In this document: positions 17,463-25,924 of the stretch, piece after piece | How positions within the stretch are numbered: position 1 is the stretch's first letter | How the letters are laid out: the number at the start of each line of letters is the position of its first letter | Assembly: GCF_902706095.1 (NCBI RefSeq) | Contig: NZ_CACSJP010000005.1 | Coordinates: 248,001-312,000, forward strand | Length of the DNA: 64,000 nucleotides | Source of the DNA: Rhizobium sp. 18065 | GTDB lineage: Bacteria > Pseudomonadota > Alphaproteobacteria > Rhizobiales > Rhizobiaceae | Reading direction: 5' to 3' | Position numbers and translations under genes: made by a program | Notes under the pieces: generated by a model | Database searches by the model: none | What the model was told of the DNA's origin: nothing | The model's input: only the letters and a program-made list of their open reading frames with translations

Positions 17463-18698
17463 ATGAGTGACCGTGGCAAGACGATCAACAGATCGCGCGA
17501 TTTACGCAGCGCCCGACCGTTCTGGAGCGCCACGCCGAACATATCCGTCACCACTGCCGGCAAGGTCAGCAGCAAAGACTATGATGCGATCATCATCGGG
17601 GCCGGCATCAGCGGCGCCTTGATGGCCGAGGCGCTTTCGCGGCGCAAGCTGCGCATCCTGATTGTCGATCGGCGCGATCCCGTCCGGGGCAGCACAATGG
17701 CAAGCACGGCGATGATCCAGCACGAAATCGACACGCCCTTGAGTGAACTGTCGCAGATGATCGGTGACAAGAAAGCCGCCCGTGCTTGGCAGCGCTCCGC
17801 GGCATCGGTGGCCCGCCTGTCCGCTCTGGTCGACGAATTGCAGCTGGACTGCAGCTTCGAGGCACGCAAGACCCTCTATGTGTCAGGCGACACCTATGGC
17901 CTGCGCGCTGTGAAGCACGAAGCCGAGATGCGCAACGACATCGGCCTCGATGCCGAGTATCTGAATGGCGCGGCACTGGCCGAGCGCTTCGGCATCGAAC
18001 GCACGGCCGCCATCGTCTCCAACTGTTCGGCATCCGCCAATCCGGCACAGTTGACGGCTGGCCTGTTGCAGGTCGCCGTCAGTCGCGGTGTGGAGATCGT
18101 CTCGCCGCTGACGATCACCGACTACAAGGAAACACGCGACGGCGTGGTTGTGGCAACCAGCGAAGGCGAATTGCTGACCACGACCGACCTGATTGCCTGT
18201 ACTGGCTACGAATATCTGACCCAGTTGGAGAGCAAATCCCACAAGGTCATCTCGACCTGGGCCATCGCCTCGCAACCCAATACACCCCGCCCCGGATGGC
18301 TGAAGGACTTTCTCGTCTGGGAAGGCTCAGATCCGTACCTCTACTTCCGCTCGACCCCGGACGGTCGGATCATCGCCGGCGGAGAAGATGAAATCGATCC
18401 TCTCGCCCATCAGGATCCGGTAAAGGCAAAGCAGAAATTTGCCCGCATCACGGAAAAACTGCGCGACATGGTCGGCATCGACATCGGTAAACCCGCCTAT
18501 GGCTGGTGTGCTCCCTTCGGCACGACCACGACCGGCCTGCCGATCATCGATCGCCTGCCCGGCACCGAGCACGTCCATGCCGTCATGGGTTTCGGTGGCA
18601 ATGGCATAACCTTCTCGACGATCGCCGCCGAGATGCTGGCCAACCGGATAGGCGGAAAAAAAGATGCCGACGAGGACCTGTTCCGCTATCCGGACTGA
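17463..18698 (+). CDS. FAD-dependent oxidoreductase, DAO family
   Basis: A 411-residue flavoprotein of the D-amino-acid oxidase/glycine oxidase superfamily. The Rossmann motif is at about residues 40-50 (AIIIGAGISGALMAEAL) and the C-terminal FAD-contact motif is HAVMGFGGNGITFSTIAAE near 375-393. An extra ~35-residue polar N-terminus precedes the flavin domain. ATG 17463 has AAGGGGA about 8 nt before it. Substrate unknown; secondary or D-amino acids are typical. It lies between the EamA transporter and rpoH, and no partner subunit is adjacent. Confidence 0.88.
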   Translation: MSDRGKTINRSRDLRSARPFWSATPNISVTTAGKVSSKDYDAIIIGAGISGALMAEALSRRKLRILIVDRRDPVRGSTMASTAMIQHEIDTPLSELSQMIGDKKAARAWQRSAASVARLSALVDELQLDCSFEARKTLYVSGDTYGLRAVKHEAEMRNDIGLDAEYLNGAALAERFGIERTAAIVSNCSASANPAQLTAGLLQVAVSRGVEIVSPLTITDYKETRDGVVVATSEGELLTTTDLIACTGYEYLTQLESKSHKVISTWAIASQPNTPRPGWLKDFLVWEGSDPYLYFRSTPDGRIIAGGEDEIDPLAHQDPVKAKQKFARITEKLRDMVGIDIGKPAYGWCAPFGTTTTGLPIIDRLPGTEHVHAVMGFGGNGITFSTIAAEMLANRIGGKKDADEDLFRYPD

Positions 18699-18756
18699 CA
18701 TTTTGCTGCCTGAAAACATGAGCGACCGCGTCACGTTCTCGTGATGGAACAAGACG

Positions 18757-18785
18757 CTTGAAACGCGGTTTTGCCATACTTATTT
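18757..18785 (+). promoter_or_regulatory. Candidate heat-shock (RpoH-type) promoter of rpoH
   Basis: CTTGAAA at 18757-18763 and CTTATTT at 18779-18785. Alphaproteobacterial sigma32 promoters follow CTTG-N17-CYTATNT; both boxes match perfectly here but the spacer is 18. Located 87 bp before the rpoH ATG, it would give autoregulation (inference). Confidence 0.55.
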
Positions 18786-18825
18786 GTTAGCTGGATTTCT
18801 GTGGGGAAGAGACAGATCCACGGAG

Positions 18826-18882
18826 ATGGGGTTCGCCGTTATGGGAGCCCAGCGCAAGAAGGGGGTGCTTTATGGCCCGTAG
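18826..18882 (+). other. Upstream ORF overlapping the rpoH start
   Basis: An 18-codon reading frame begins at ATG 18826 (second in-frame ATG at 18841) and ends with TAG at 18880-18882, 11 bp inside rpoH in another frame. It includes the AAGAAGGGGG stretch that acts as the rpoH ribosome-binding site. It could couple or gate rpoH translation; no direct evidence that it is translated. Confidence 0.35.
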
Positions 18883-19774
18883 TAGTTTGCCCAGTATTAC
18901 AGCCGGCGAAGCCGGTCTGAACCGTTATCTGGATGAAATCCGCAAGTTCCCGATGCTGGAACCGCAGGAAGAGTACATGCTCGCGAAACGTTACGCTGAG
19001 CATGGCGACCGCGACGCCGCACATCGTATGGTGACCAGCCATCTTCGCCTCGTGGCGAAGATCGCCATGGGCTATCGTGGCTATGGCCTGCCGATCGGCG
19101 AAGTCGTGTCGGAAGGCAATGTCGGCCTGATGCAGGCCGTGAAGAAATTCGACCCGGAACGCGGCTTCCGCCTTGCCACTTACGCCATGTGGTGGATCAA
19201 GGCCTCGATCCAGGAATACATCCTGCGCTCGTGGTCGCTGGTCAAGATGGGCACGACCGCCAACCAGAAGCGTCTGTTCTTCAACCTGCGTCGCCTCAAG
19301 GGCAAGATCCAGGCGATCGAGGAAGGCGACCTGAAGCCGGACCAGGTGACGGAAATCGCCACCAAGCTCAAGGTCTCCGAGGAAGAAGTCATCTCGATGA
19401 ACCGCCGCCTGTCGGGCGACGCATCGCTGAACGCACCCTTGCGGGCGAGCGAAGGCGAAAGCGGCCAGTGGCAGGATTGGCTCGTCGACGACCACGAAAG
19501 CCAGGAAGCCGTCCTGATCGAACAGGACGAACTCGACACCCGCCGCCGCATGCTGGCGCGCGCCATGAGCGTTCTCAACGAGCGGGAACGCCGCATCTTC
19601 GAGGCCCGCCGCCTGGCTGAAGATCCGGTCACGCTGGAAGAACTGTCGTCGGAATTCGACATCAGCCGCGAACGCGTCCGCCAGATTGAGGTCCGTGCCT
19701 TTGAAAAGGTCCAGGAAGCCGTTCAGAAGGATGCTCTGGAACGTGCCAAGGCCCTGCGCGTCGTCGAAGCCTGA
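18872..19774 (+). CDS. rpoH: RNA polymerase heat-shock sigma factor RpoH
   Basis: A 300-residue sigma-70 family factor. Region 2 has the core-binding helix and melting segment (RLATYAMWWIKASIQEYIL, about 100-120), followed by the RpoH box (QKRLFFNLRRLK, about 132-143), which separates it from RpoD and RpoS. Region 4 carries the helix-turn-helix (TLEELSSEFDISRERVRQIE, about 254-273). It directs transcription of chaperone and protease genes. A heat-shock-like promoter and an overlapping upstream ORF precede it, and a bidirectional terminator follows. Rhizobia often have a second rpoH; this one resembles RpoH1. Confidence 0.97.
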   Translation: MARSSLPSITAGEAGLNRYLDEIRKFPMLEPQEEYMLAKRYAEHGDRDAAHRMVTSHLRLVAKIAMGYRGYGLPIGEVVSEGNVGLMQAVKKFDPERGFRLATYAMWWIKASIQEYILRSWSLVKMGTTANQKRLFFNLRRLKGKIQAIEEGDLKPDQVTEIATKLKVSEEEVISMNRRLSGDASLNAPLRASEGESGQWQDWLVDDHESQEAVLIEQDELDTRRRMLARAMSVLNERERRIFEARRLAEDPVTLEELSSEFDISRERVRQIEVRAFEKVQEAVQKDALERAKALRVVEA

Positions 19775-19791
19775 GGCCAAAAATCCGCAAC

Positions 19792-19828
19792 AAAAAACCG
19801 GGTGTGTCGCCACACCCGGTTTTATTTT
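19792..19828. terminator. Bidirectional terminator after rpoH
   Basis: AAAA-CCGGGTGTG / CACACCCGG-TTTT, a perfect 13-bp stem with a 4-nt loop (19794-19823), A-rich before and T-rich after. It serves rpoH and the convergent minus-strand gene. Confidence 0.93.
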
Positions 19829-19846
19829 GCCTGAATGACAGGTCGT

Positions 19847-22240
19847 TTAGTTCCCGGCGGGGGCAGCGAGCGCCGCCCATTCCTTCATCACCTGGGTAAA
19901 CACCGCAGCGCCATCCGTGCCCTTGTCGAGGGTCAGCAGCGCCCGTCGTCCATTGCGGTAGATGACCGGAATGTCGATCCAGCCGCGGGTCGCGAGCAGG
20001 TCGAGATTGCGCTTCACCACATCCTCGAAATCGTTCAGCGCCACCAGATAGGTGTCGTCCGTGACCTTGGCCGAAACCGCGACCAGCGGATCGCCGCGAT
20101 CCTGCTCGGTCCGCTTCATCGCGATGCGCTGCAGGTTCTCGATTGCACCGCCTTCGAAATCCGGCGGCACCGAGAACACAACCTCGATGATATGGCTTGC
20201 CGGCAACGAACTGTCGGCGTTGCGCTTGATCGTCACCAGTGCCGACATGCCGCGTTCCGGCACATTGATACGGCCCTGGATCTGCGGATTGGGCTTTCCG
20301 TCTTCGCCGGTTTCGCGCACAGCCGACCAGGAAATGGTTCCGGGCACGGCAACCGGTGACGTCTGACCCAGCTTCTCCTCGTAGAGGAAAGCCTTGTCAC
20401 CCGACACGGCTGTAGCCGGACTGCCGACTGCCGGCGGGTTCTGCGTCGGCGCAGGCGCGGTCGATGGCGGAGCATCACCCGGCTCTACCGTCGAAGCGAG
20501 AGTCTGCGCAGAGACCGACCGACCTTCGGCCGGAGCATCGGCGGCAACGGTAGCACCTGCGCCGGCATCGGTCTCGGTGCCGTCGGCAAGCAGCCTCTGG
20601 GTGAATTTCTGACCAACGGCCGCACCGTCTTCGGTCGTGGCAGCAGGCGGTGGCGTTGTTGTCGCCGGCTGCTCGGTGGTGGCAGCAGGCGTCGTCGCGG
20701 GATCGCTGACAACGGGCGTTGTGGCAGCAGTATCCGTGGTCGATGCGGAAGAGCCTGTCAGGCTGGAGACCATCGCCCCCATCTCGTCGCGATAGGTCCA
20801 GGCCGCAAAGCCGCCACCAACCACAAGCACCGCACCCAGAACACCGAAGATCAGCGGCGCGAAATTGCGCGGCTTCTTCGGCTCGAGCCGGTAGGCGCCA
20901 TAGGCATCCGGTTCGCCCGAAGGTTCAACCGCTTCGCCTTCGGCATGCGTCGAGAAAGTCGACAGCTGGTCGTCCCACTCACCGGCTGCAGGCAGGACGG
21001 CAGCCGCTTCGACAGATGTCGGCGGAACCTTGCTCAGGTCGCCTGCCGTGTCGTTGAACCACTGGCTGAAATCTTCGCTCTCAGCCTTTGCCGGATGGGC
21101 AGGGACAGACTCGGAAGCATAAGCAGCGTCGCCAAGCAGGATGTCGTGCGGATCGCTGGCCACTGCAGTGGTTTCGGTTCTTTCCGGATCGTAGGCCGGA
21201 AAGCCGCTGGCCGGGGCAAACGAAATCGCCGAAGGCTCTGCCGCGACTTCGGGCAGTTCATGCGGATCAAATGCCGGGCGTTCCACACCGGCATCTGCAA
21301 GATCCCAGCTGGCTGGCGGAATGACCGGCTGGCTCAATGCGGGATTGCGATCGGCAAGCCAGTCATCGACAGCATCGACCACAGGCGCGCGCGCCACGTC
21401 GTCATTCTCATATGTCGCAGCAGCCACGGCAGGCGTCTCGTGGCTTTCCTCATCCCAGATCAGCGACGCGGACTCGTCGGTCGAACGCCATGCGCGCGGT
21501 TCGTCCACGACAACTTCGGGTGCGTCGGACTCTCCGGCAACAGGCGTCTCGTAGTGGTGCTCGGGCTCCTGGGCCGGTTCTAAGACCGGCTCTGGGACCG
21601 GTTCCTGCTCCGGCTCGGAGGCAAACGGCTCGTCGTCAACAGCCGGGGCATAATAGTCCGGCGCCTCGACGATCTCGGCATGCGGCTCTTCGGCGGCGGC
21701 GTAAGCCGGCTCTTCCCAGACTTGCGGCGCAGAATACGGCTCCGCTTCATCAGCGTCGGCGACCTCGACCACCGGCGTCTCAACCGGCTCCAAAGGCCGC
21801 TCATCCGCCATATGCGCATCGGCCCAGTCATCGCCACTGGCGGACGGCGCCGTCGGCTCTGCCTCCGTCGCGTCGTCCGCAACAGCGTCCGGCTCGTGAT
21901 ACCCGGCTGCGGCATCGGTTTCCACAGAAGCCTCGGCTTCCGGTTCGTCCTGGCTCCACGCAGGATGTTCGGCCGCGATGGCAGTGTCCAGGACCGGATC
22001 GGGCAAAGCCTCATCGGCCGCAGGCAAGGCCTCGGCATGCTCCGCTTCCACCTCAAGAATCGCGGCATCCAGCTTGGAGAGCTGGCGTTGCAGCATTTGC
22101 TCCGGAGGACGCGGCGACATGTTCTCGAGCTGCCGGACCACGGCTGCGCGGGCCTTCTCATAGACCTTCGCGCGCATCTCCGGAGTATTGTTCGACAGGC
22201 CGTCAACGGCCCGTCGAATCACTGCGATAAAGTCAGCCAT
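19847..22240 (-). CDS. Large acidic single-pass membrane protein, function unknown
   Basis: A 797-residue protein in three parts. Residues 1-65 form a compact basic/helical segment (MADFIAVIRRAVDGLSNN, VRQLENMSPRPPEQMLQRQL). Residues about 66-450 are low-complexity, very rich in Glu/Asp/Ala/Pro and probably disordered. One transmembrane helix follows at about 457-479 (APLIFGVLGAVLVVGGGFAA), then an Ala/Thr/Pro-rich linker and a folded C-terminal domain (about 618-797) that would be periplasmic. ATG 22240 is preferred to GTG 22246 on spacing from AGAGAAAG. No known enzyme motif. It is upstream of, and same strand as, nothing obvious; purA ends 60 bp away. Confidence 0.85.
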   Translation of the reverse strand: MADFIAVIRRAVDGLSNNTPEMRAKVYEKARAAVVRQLENMSPRPPEQMLQRQLSKLDAAILEVEAEHAEALPAADEALPDPVLDTAIAAEHPAWSQDEPEAEASVETDAAAGYHEPDAVADDATEAEPTAPSASGDDWADAHMADERPLEPVETPVVEVADADEAEPYSAPQVWEEPAYAAAEEPHAEIVEAPDYYAPAVDDEPFASEPEQEPVPEPVLEPAQEPEHHYETPVAGESDAPEVVVDEPRAWRSTDESASLIWDEESHETPAVAAATYENDDVARAPVVDAVDDWLADRNPALSQPVIPPASWDLADAGVERPAFDPHELPEVAAEPSAISFAPASGFPAYDPERTETTAVASDPHDILLGDAAYASESVPAHPAKAESEDFSQWFNDTAGDLSKVPPTSVEAAAVLPAAGEWDDQLSTFSTHAEGEAVEPSGEPDAYGAYRLEPKKPRNFAPLIFGVLGAVLVVGGGFAAWTYRDEMGAMVSSLTGSSASTTDTAATTPVVSDPATTPAATTEQPATTTPPPAATTEDGAAVGQKFTQRLLADGTETDAGAGATVAADAPAEGRSVSAQTLASTVEPGDAPPSTAPAPTQNPPAVGSPATAVSGDKAFLYEEKLGQTSPVAVPGTISWSAVRETGEDGKPNPQIQGRINVPERGMSALVTIKRNADSSLPASHIIEVVFSVPPDFEGGAIENLQRIAMKRTEQDRGDPLVAVSAKVTDDTYLVALNDFEDVVKRNLDLLATRGWIDIPVIYRNGRRALLTLDKGTDGAAVFTQVMKEWAALAAPAGN

Positions 22241-22299
22241 CAGCACTTTCTCTTGATCGCCGATCCGGGGTGGACCAGCAAAACACTAACAGAATCTTA

Positions 22300-23598
22300 T
22301 TAATCCTCGAAAGGGTCTGTCACAAGTATGGTGTCGTCGCGTTCTGGGCTCGTCGACAGCAAAGCCACCGGCGCACCGATCAGCTCCTCGACCTGGCGAA
22401 CGTATTTGATCGCCTGAGCCGGTAGATCCGCCCATTTGCGGGCGCCGACGGTCGATTCCTTCCAGCCTTCAAGGGTGATGTAGATCGGCTCGACACGAGC
22501 TTGCGCTGCCTGGGCTGCCGGCAGATAGTCGATTTCCTGACCGTCCAGCTTGTAGCCAACGCAGATTTTCAGCTCTTCCAGCCCGTCGAGCACATCGAGT
22601 TTCGTCAGCGCGATGCCGGTGATTCCATTGGTGGCGACCGACTGTCGCACCAGCGCAGCATCAAACCAGCCGCAACGGCGCTTGCGGCCCGTGACCGTGC
22701 CGAATTCATGGCCTTTCTCGCCGAGGAACTGGCCAATCTCGTCATGCAACTCGGTCGGGAACGGCCCTTCGCCAACGCGGGTCGTGTAAGCCTTGGTGAT
22801 GCCGAGGATATAGCCGAGCGAACCTGGGCCCATGCCCGAACCGGCAGCAGCCTGACCGGCAACCGTGTTCGACGAAGTAACGAACGGATACGTGCCGTGG
22901 TCGATGTCGAGCAGCGAACCCTGGGCACCTTCGAACAGGATGCGCGACCCCTTGCGGCGCTCCTTGTCGAGCAGAACCCAGACCGAATCCATGAAAGGCA
23001 AGACGCGATCGGCGATCGAGGTCAGCTCTTCCATAATCGTCTTGTGCTCGACTTCGGCCACGCTGAAGCCGCGACGCAAAGCATTGTGGTGGGTCAAAAT
23101 GCGCTCGACCTTGCCTTCCAGTGCGTCCAGATCGGCGAGATCCATCACGCGGATGGCACGACGACCGACCTTGTCTTCATAGGCCGGACCGATACCGCGA
23201 CGGGTGGTGCCGATCTTGGTGCCGCTGTTGGAGGCAGCATCTTCGCGCATGCCGTCCAGTTCGCGATGCAGCGACAGGATCAGGGTTGCATTCTCGGCGA
23301 TTCGCAGATTGTCCGGCGTCACTTCGACGCCCTGCTCCTTCAGGCGGCCGATTTCCGCGATCAGCGCATGCGGATCGACGACCACGCCATTGCCGATCAC
23401 CGCCTTCTTGCCCGGACGCACGACGCCCGACGGCAGAAGCGACAGCTTGTAGGAGACGCCGTCGATGACGAGCGTATGGCCGGCATTGTGTCCGCCCTGG
23501 AAGCGCACGACGATATCGGCGCGCTCCGAGAGCCAGTCAACGATCTTGCCCTTGCCCTCGTCACCCCACTGCGAACCAATCACCACGACATTCGTCAT
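22300..23598 (-). CDS. purA: Adenylosuccinate synthetase PurA
   Basis: GTP-dependent ligase that joins IMP and aspartate in the first committed step of AMP synthesis. The 432-residue protein shows the N-terminal P-loop-like [11 protein letters not shown] (8-18) with catalytic Asp13, the GGHNAGHT segment with catalytic His41, and the [11 protein letters not shown] loop. ATG 23598 gives the standard family N-terminus ([18 protein letters not shown]); the longer frame from 23622 is not needed. Confidence 0.97.
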   Translation of the reverse strand: MTNVVVIGSQWGDEGKGKIVDWLSERADIVVRFQGGHNAGHTLVIDGVSYKLSLLPSGVVRPGKKAVIGNGVVVDPHALIAEIGRLKEQGVEVTPDNLRIAENATLILSLHRELDGMREDAASNSGTKIGTTRRGIGPAYEDKVGRRAIRVMDLADLDALEGKVERILTHHNALRRGFSVAEVEHKTIMEELTSIADRVLPFMDSVWVLLDKERRKGSRILFEGAQGSLLDIDHGTYPFVTSSNTVAGQAAAGSGMGPGSLGYILGITKAYTTRVGEGPFPTELHDEIGQFLGEKGHEFGTVTGRKRRCGWFDAALVRQSVATNGITGIALTKLDVLDGLEELKICVGYKLDGQEIDYLPAAQAAQARVEPIYITLEGWKESTVGARKWADLPAQAIKYVRQVEELIGAPVALLSTSPERDDTILVTDPFED

Positions 23599-23801
23599 TT
23601 CGTAATCCTGTCTATCGCGCAACGCTGCGCTCTACCCAAACCCGCGCATCTATACTGTGTTGTTTTTCGGAAATCGACCCGTATTGACGCGTGATTTGGC
23701 TTTTTGCGTGACAAAGAGGCAGCCCTCCCCTATTTCCGACACCATTCGCGCTGCAACTGCCGAGCAGGCAGCTTCGTCAAGGCGTGGTTGTGCCGGGAAT
23801 T

Positions 23802-24701
23802 ATGATGCCTCTGTCCATTCGCTGTTATGTATATCTGGTCATCACCACCCTGCTATGGGGTGGCAATACGGTAGCAGGCAAGCTCGCGCTCGGCCATGTC
23901 AGCCCGATGGTGCTGAGCTTCGGACGCTGGGCTCTGGCCGCAGGCCTGATCATCTCGATCTCCGTGCCGCAAATCCGCAAGGACTGGCCGGTCCTCAAGG
24001 CCAACTGGATGCTGCTCGTGGCCTATGGCGCAGTCGGTTACGCTGCTTTCAACGGCTTTCTCTATACCGCTCTGAAATACACCAGCGCCGTCAACGGCGC
24101 GATCGAGCAGGGCGCCATCCCGGTGCTGATCTTCGTCATCAATTTCCTGATCTTCCGCATCCCGGTTTCCAAGGTGCAGATCCTCGGCTTCCTCATCAGT
24201 TTTATCGGCGCGGCCCTGACTGCCTCGCACGGCAACCTGCAAACCCTACTGACGCTGTCATTGAATTACGGCGACCTGATCATGCTGTTTGCCGGCCTGA
24301 GCTATGCCGTCTACACGATCGCACTGCGCTGGAAGCCGGCCGTGCACTGGAAGAGCCTGATGGCAGGGCCAGCCCTTGCCGCCGCCCTCACCTGCCTGCC
24401 GCTGCTCTATTGGGAAGCCGGCAATGGCGAGATGATCCTGCCCGACACCCGTGGTTGGCTGATCATTCTGTACTGCGCTGTCTTTCCGTCGCTGATCTCG
24501 CAGATTCTCTACATCAAGGGCGTCGAAGGCATAGGCGCCAACCGCGCCGGTCTGTTCATCAATCTCGTCCCGGTGTTCGGCACGCTCCTGTCGATCAGCC
24601 TGCTCGGCGAAACGCTCGAACTCTTCCACATCATCGCCCTGGCGCTGGTGCTCGGCGGCATCGCAATTGCCGAATGGGGCAAACCGGCGAAGGTCGTTTA
24701 G
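23802..24701 (+). CDS. EamA-family (DMT) transporter, copy 2
   Basis: A 299-residue integral membrane protein with about ten transmembrane helices in two EamA repeats (first repeat begins VYLVITTLLWGGNTVAGKLA; second begins YGDLIMLFAGLSYAVYTIAL; the C-terminal helix ends EWGKPAKVV). Probable metabolite exporter. The start is uncertain: ATG 23802 or 23805 with GGGA upstream, or GTG 23784. It is divergent from purA. It belongs to a different EamA subgroup from the two minus-strand copies in this window. Confidence 0.9.
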   Translation: MMPLSIRCYVYLVITTLLWGGNTVAGKLALGHVSPMVLSFGRWALAAGLIISISVPQIRKDWPVLKANWMLLVAYGAVGYAAFNGFLYTALKYTSAVNGAIEQGAIPVLIFVINFLIFRIPVSKVQILGFLISFIGAALTASHGNLQTLLTLSLNYGDLIMLFAGLSYAVYTIALRWKPAVHWKSLMAGPALAAALTCLPLLYWEAGNGEMILPDTRGWLIILYCAVFPSLISQILYIKGVEGIGANRAGLFINLVPVFGTLLSISLLGETLELFHIIALALVLGGIAIAEWGKPAKVV

Positions 24702-24800
24702 ACAGCGACCAACTCCGGATACGATCCTTTCGTCATCAGCCACACTGCCTGATCGATCCTGAATTCTGGTCGATCGGCAGGGCAAAACCAAGAACGCGAT

Positions 24801-24834
24801 AAAACGAGCCGGCCATTGCGGCCGGCTCGTCTGT
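24801..24834 (-). terminator. Terminator after the Pro/Ala-rich membrane protein gene
   Basis: Perfect 11-bp stem ACGAGCCGGCC / GGCCGGCTCGT (24804-24830), loop ATTGC, with TTTT following on the minus strand and CTGTTTTC on the plus strand. It separates two convergent genes. Confidence 0.88.
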
Positions 24835-24841
24835 TTTCAGC

Positions 24842-25225
24842 TTACGGCGTGGTCGGAGCCGTTGCACCACCGCTCGGGGCCGGCGTTGCCGGGTCTGGCA
24901 CCACAGGGGCCGGAGCCGGCTCGGCAGGTGCAGCCGGAGCCGCATCAGTAGCCGCCGGAGGGGTCGGGGCCTCGGTGCTGGCAGCCGGCGGCGGCGTTGT
25001 CGCGGGCGGCGTAGCTGCCGGCGCCGAGCTTTCCGTCGCTGGCATCGTCGTGGTCTCGCGTTCGGCTGCGGAACCGCCGAACAGCATGAAAGCACCGGCC
25101 GCGATGACGACGACAAGAAGCGCCGCAATGGCGACTGCGGTTCCGCTCATGCCAGCATTCTGGGTGATGTTTGGCGGGGTCTGCGTGACGTGTGGCGGGG
25201 TGACGTTTGGACGTTGGTCCTGCAT
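24842..25225 (-). CDS. Small membrane protein with Pro/Ala/Thr-rich tail
   Basis: A 127-residue protein: a 25-residue Pro/Asn/Thr-rich N-terminus, one transmembrane helix (about 26-48, AVAIAALLVVVIAAGAFMLF), then about 75 residues composed almost wholly of Ala, Pro and Thr. ATG 25225 is set by AAGGAGG 8 nt upstream; the longer frame from 25366 would run into the next gene's control region. The tail looks like a cell-envelope spacer. No family recognised. Confidence 0.75.
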   Translation of the reverse strand: MQDQRPNVTPPHVTQTPPNITQNAGMSGTAVAIAALLVVVIAAGAFMLFGGSAAERETTTMPATESSAPAATPPATTPPPAASTEAPTPPAATDAAPAAPAEPAPAPVVPDPATPAPSGGATAPTTP

Positions 25226-25325
25226 GGGTTTTCCTCCTTGGAAAGCGAGGCTCGTCCCGCCAGATGCGCGACAAGCCTCGGCTAGAGATCTAAACGTGGG
25301 CGGGAACTTTGTGTTCGGTGCTGAC

Positions 25326-25724
25326 TTACTGCACCACGCCGACGACCACATAGGTCTCGGGGTCAACGATCACACGCTGGTTGTTGACGTAAGCATAGGC
25401 GTAGGTCGGATCTTCCGGGATCGGCGTCAGCACGACCTGCTGAGGCAATGGCTGACCAACAGCGATCCTCTGCTCGACGACAACGGGCTCAACCGGAACC
25501 GGCTGCTGGCGAACATAGGTGACGACGGTCGGCGGCGGCGGATCGATAGCGGTCCCGGCGATCGCGCCGACCACGCCACCAACGGCTGCACCGACCGGGC
25601 CGCCGACGATCGCACCGGTGACGGCGCCACCGGCAGCGCCGGTCATAGTGCCTTCCTGAGCGAGCACAGGCGACACAATAGAGCCAAGTACGATAGCTCC
25701 AAGAGCAAGCATCTTCGTCTTCAT
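25326..25724 (-). CDS. Secreted glycine-zipper DUF1236-type protein
   Basis: A 132-residue exported protein. The signal peptide ends at VLAQ (residue 23). A glycine-zipper segment follows (GAAGGAVTGAIVGGPVGAAV and GGVVGAIAGTA, about 29-60), then a Pro/Val-rich part and the terminal strand pair typical of DUF1236 (YAYAYVNNQRVIVDPETYVVVGVV). Probably outer-membrane or periplasm associated. AAAGGATG precedes the ATG at 25724. Confidence 0.83.
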   Translation of the reverse strand: MKTKMLALGAIVLGSIVSPVLAQEGTMTGAAGGAVTGAIVGGPVGAAVGGVVGAIAGTAIDPPPPTVVTYVRQQPVPVEPVVVEQRIAVGQPLPQQVVLTPIPEDPTYAYAYVNNQRVIVDPETYVVVGVVQ

Positions 25725-25924
25725 GGCTTCATCCTTTCCGTTTGATTACCATGGACGCTAGAACATCTGGAGCTGGAGTTTGTTCCACATGCTGGCTCGC
25801 CGAATTTTATAGATGTGCAAATCTGCAACACATCCGCCACGCCGAAATTTGCGCATCAGAAATACGAGAACCACCTCAACAAAGGGGAGGATATTCAGTT
25901 TCAGGCCGCGAGCCGCCCTTGATG

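Noticed and set aside
22501..23694. 397-codon plus-strand frame across purA
   Set aside because: Shadow of purA.
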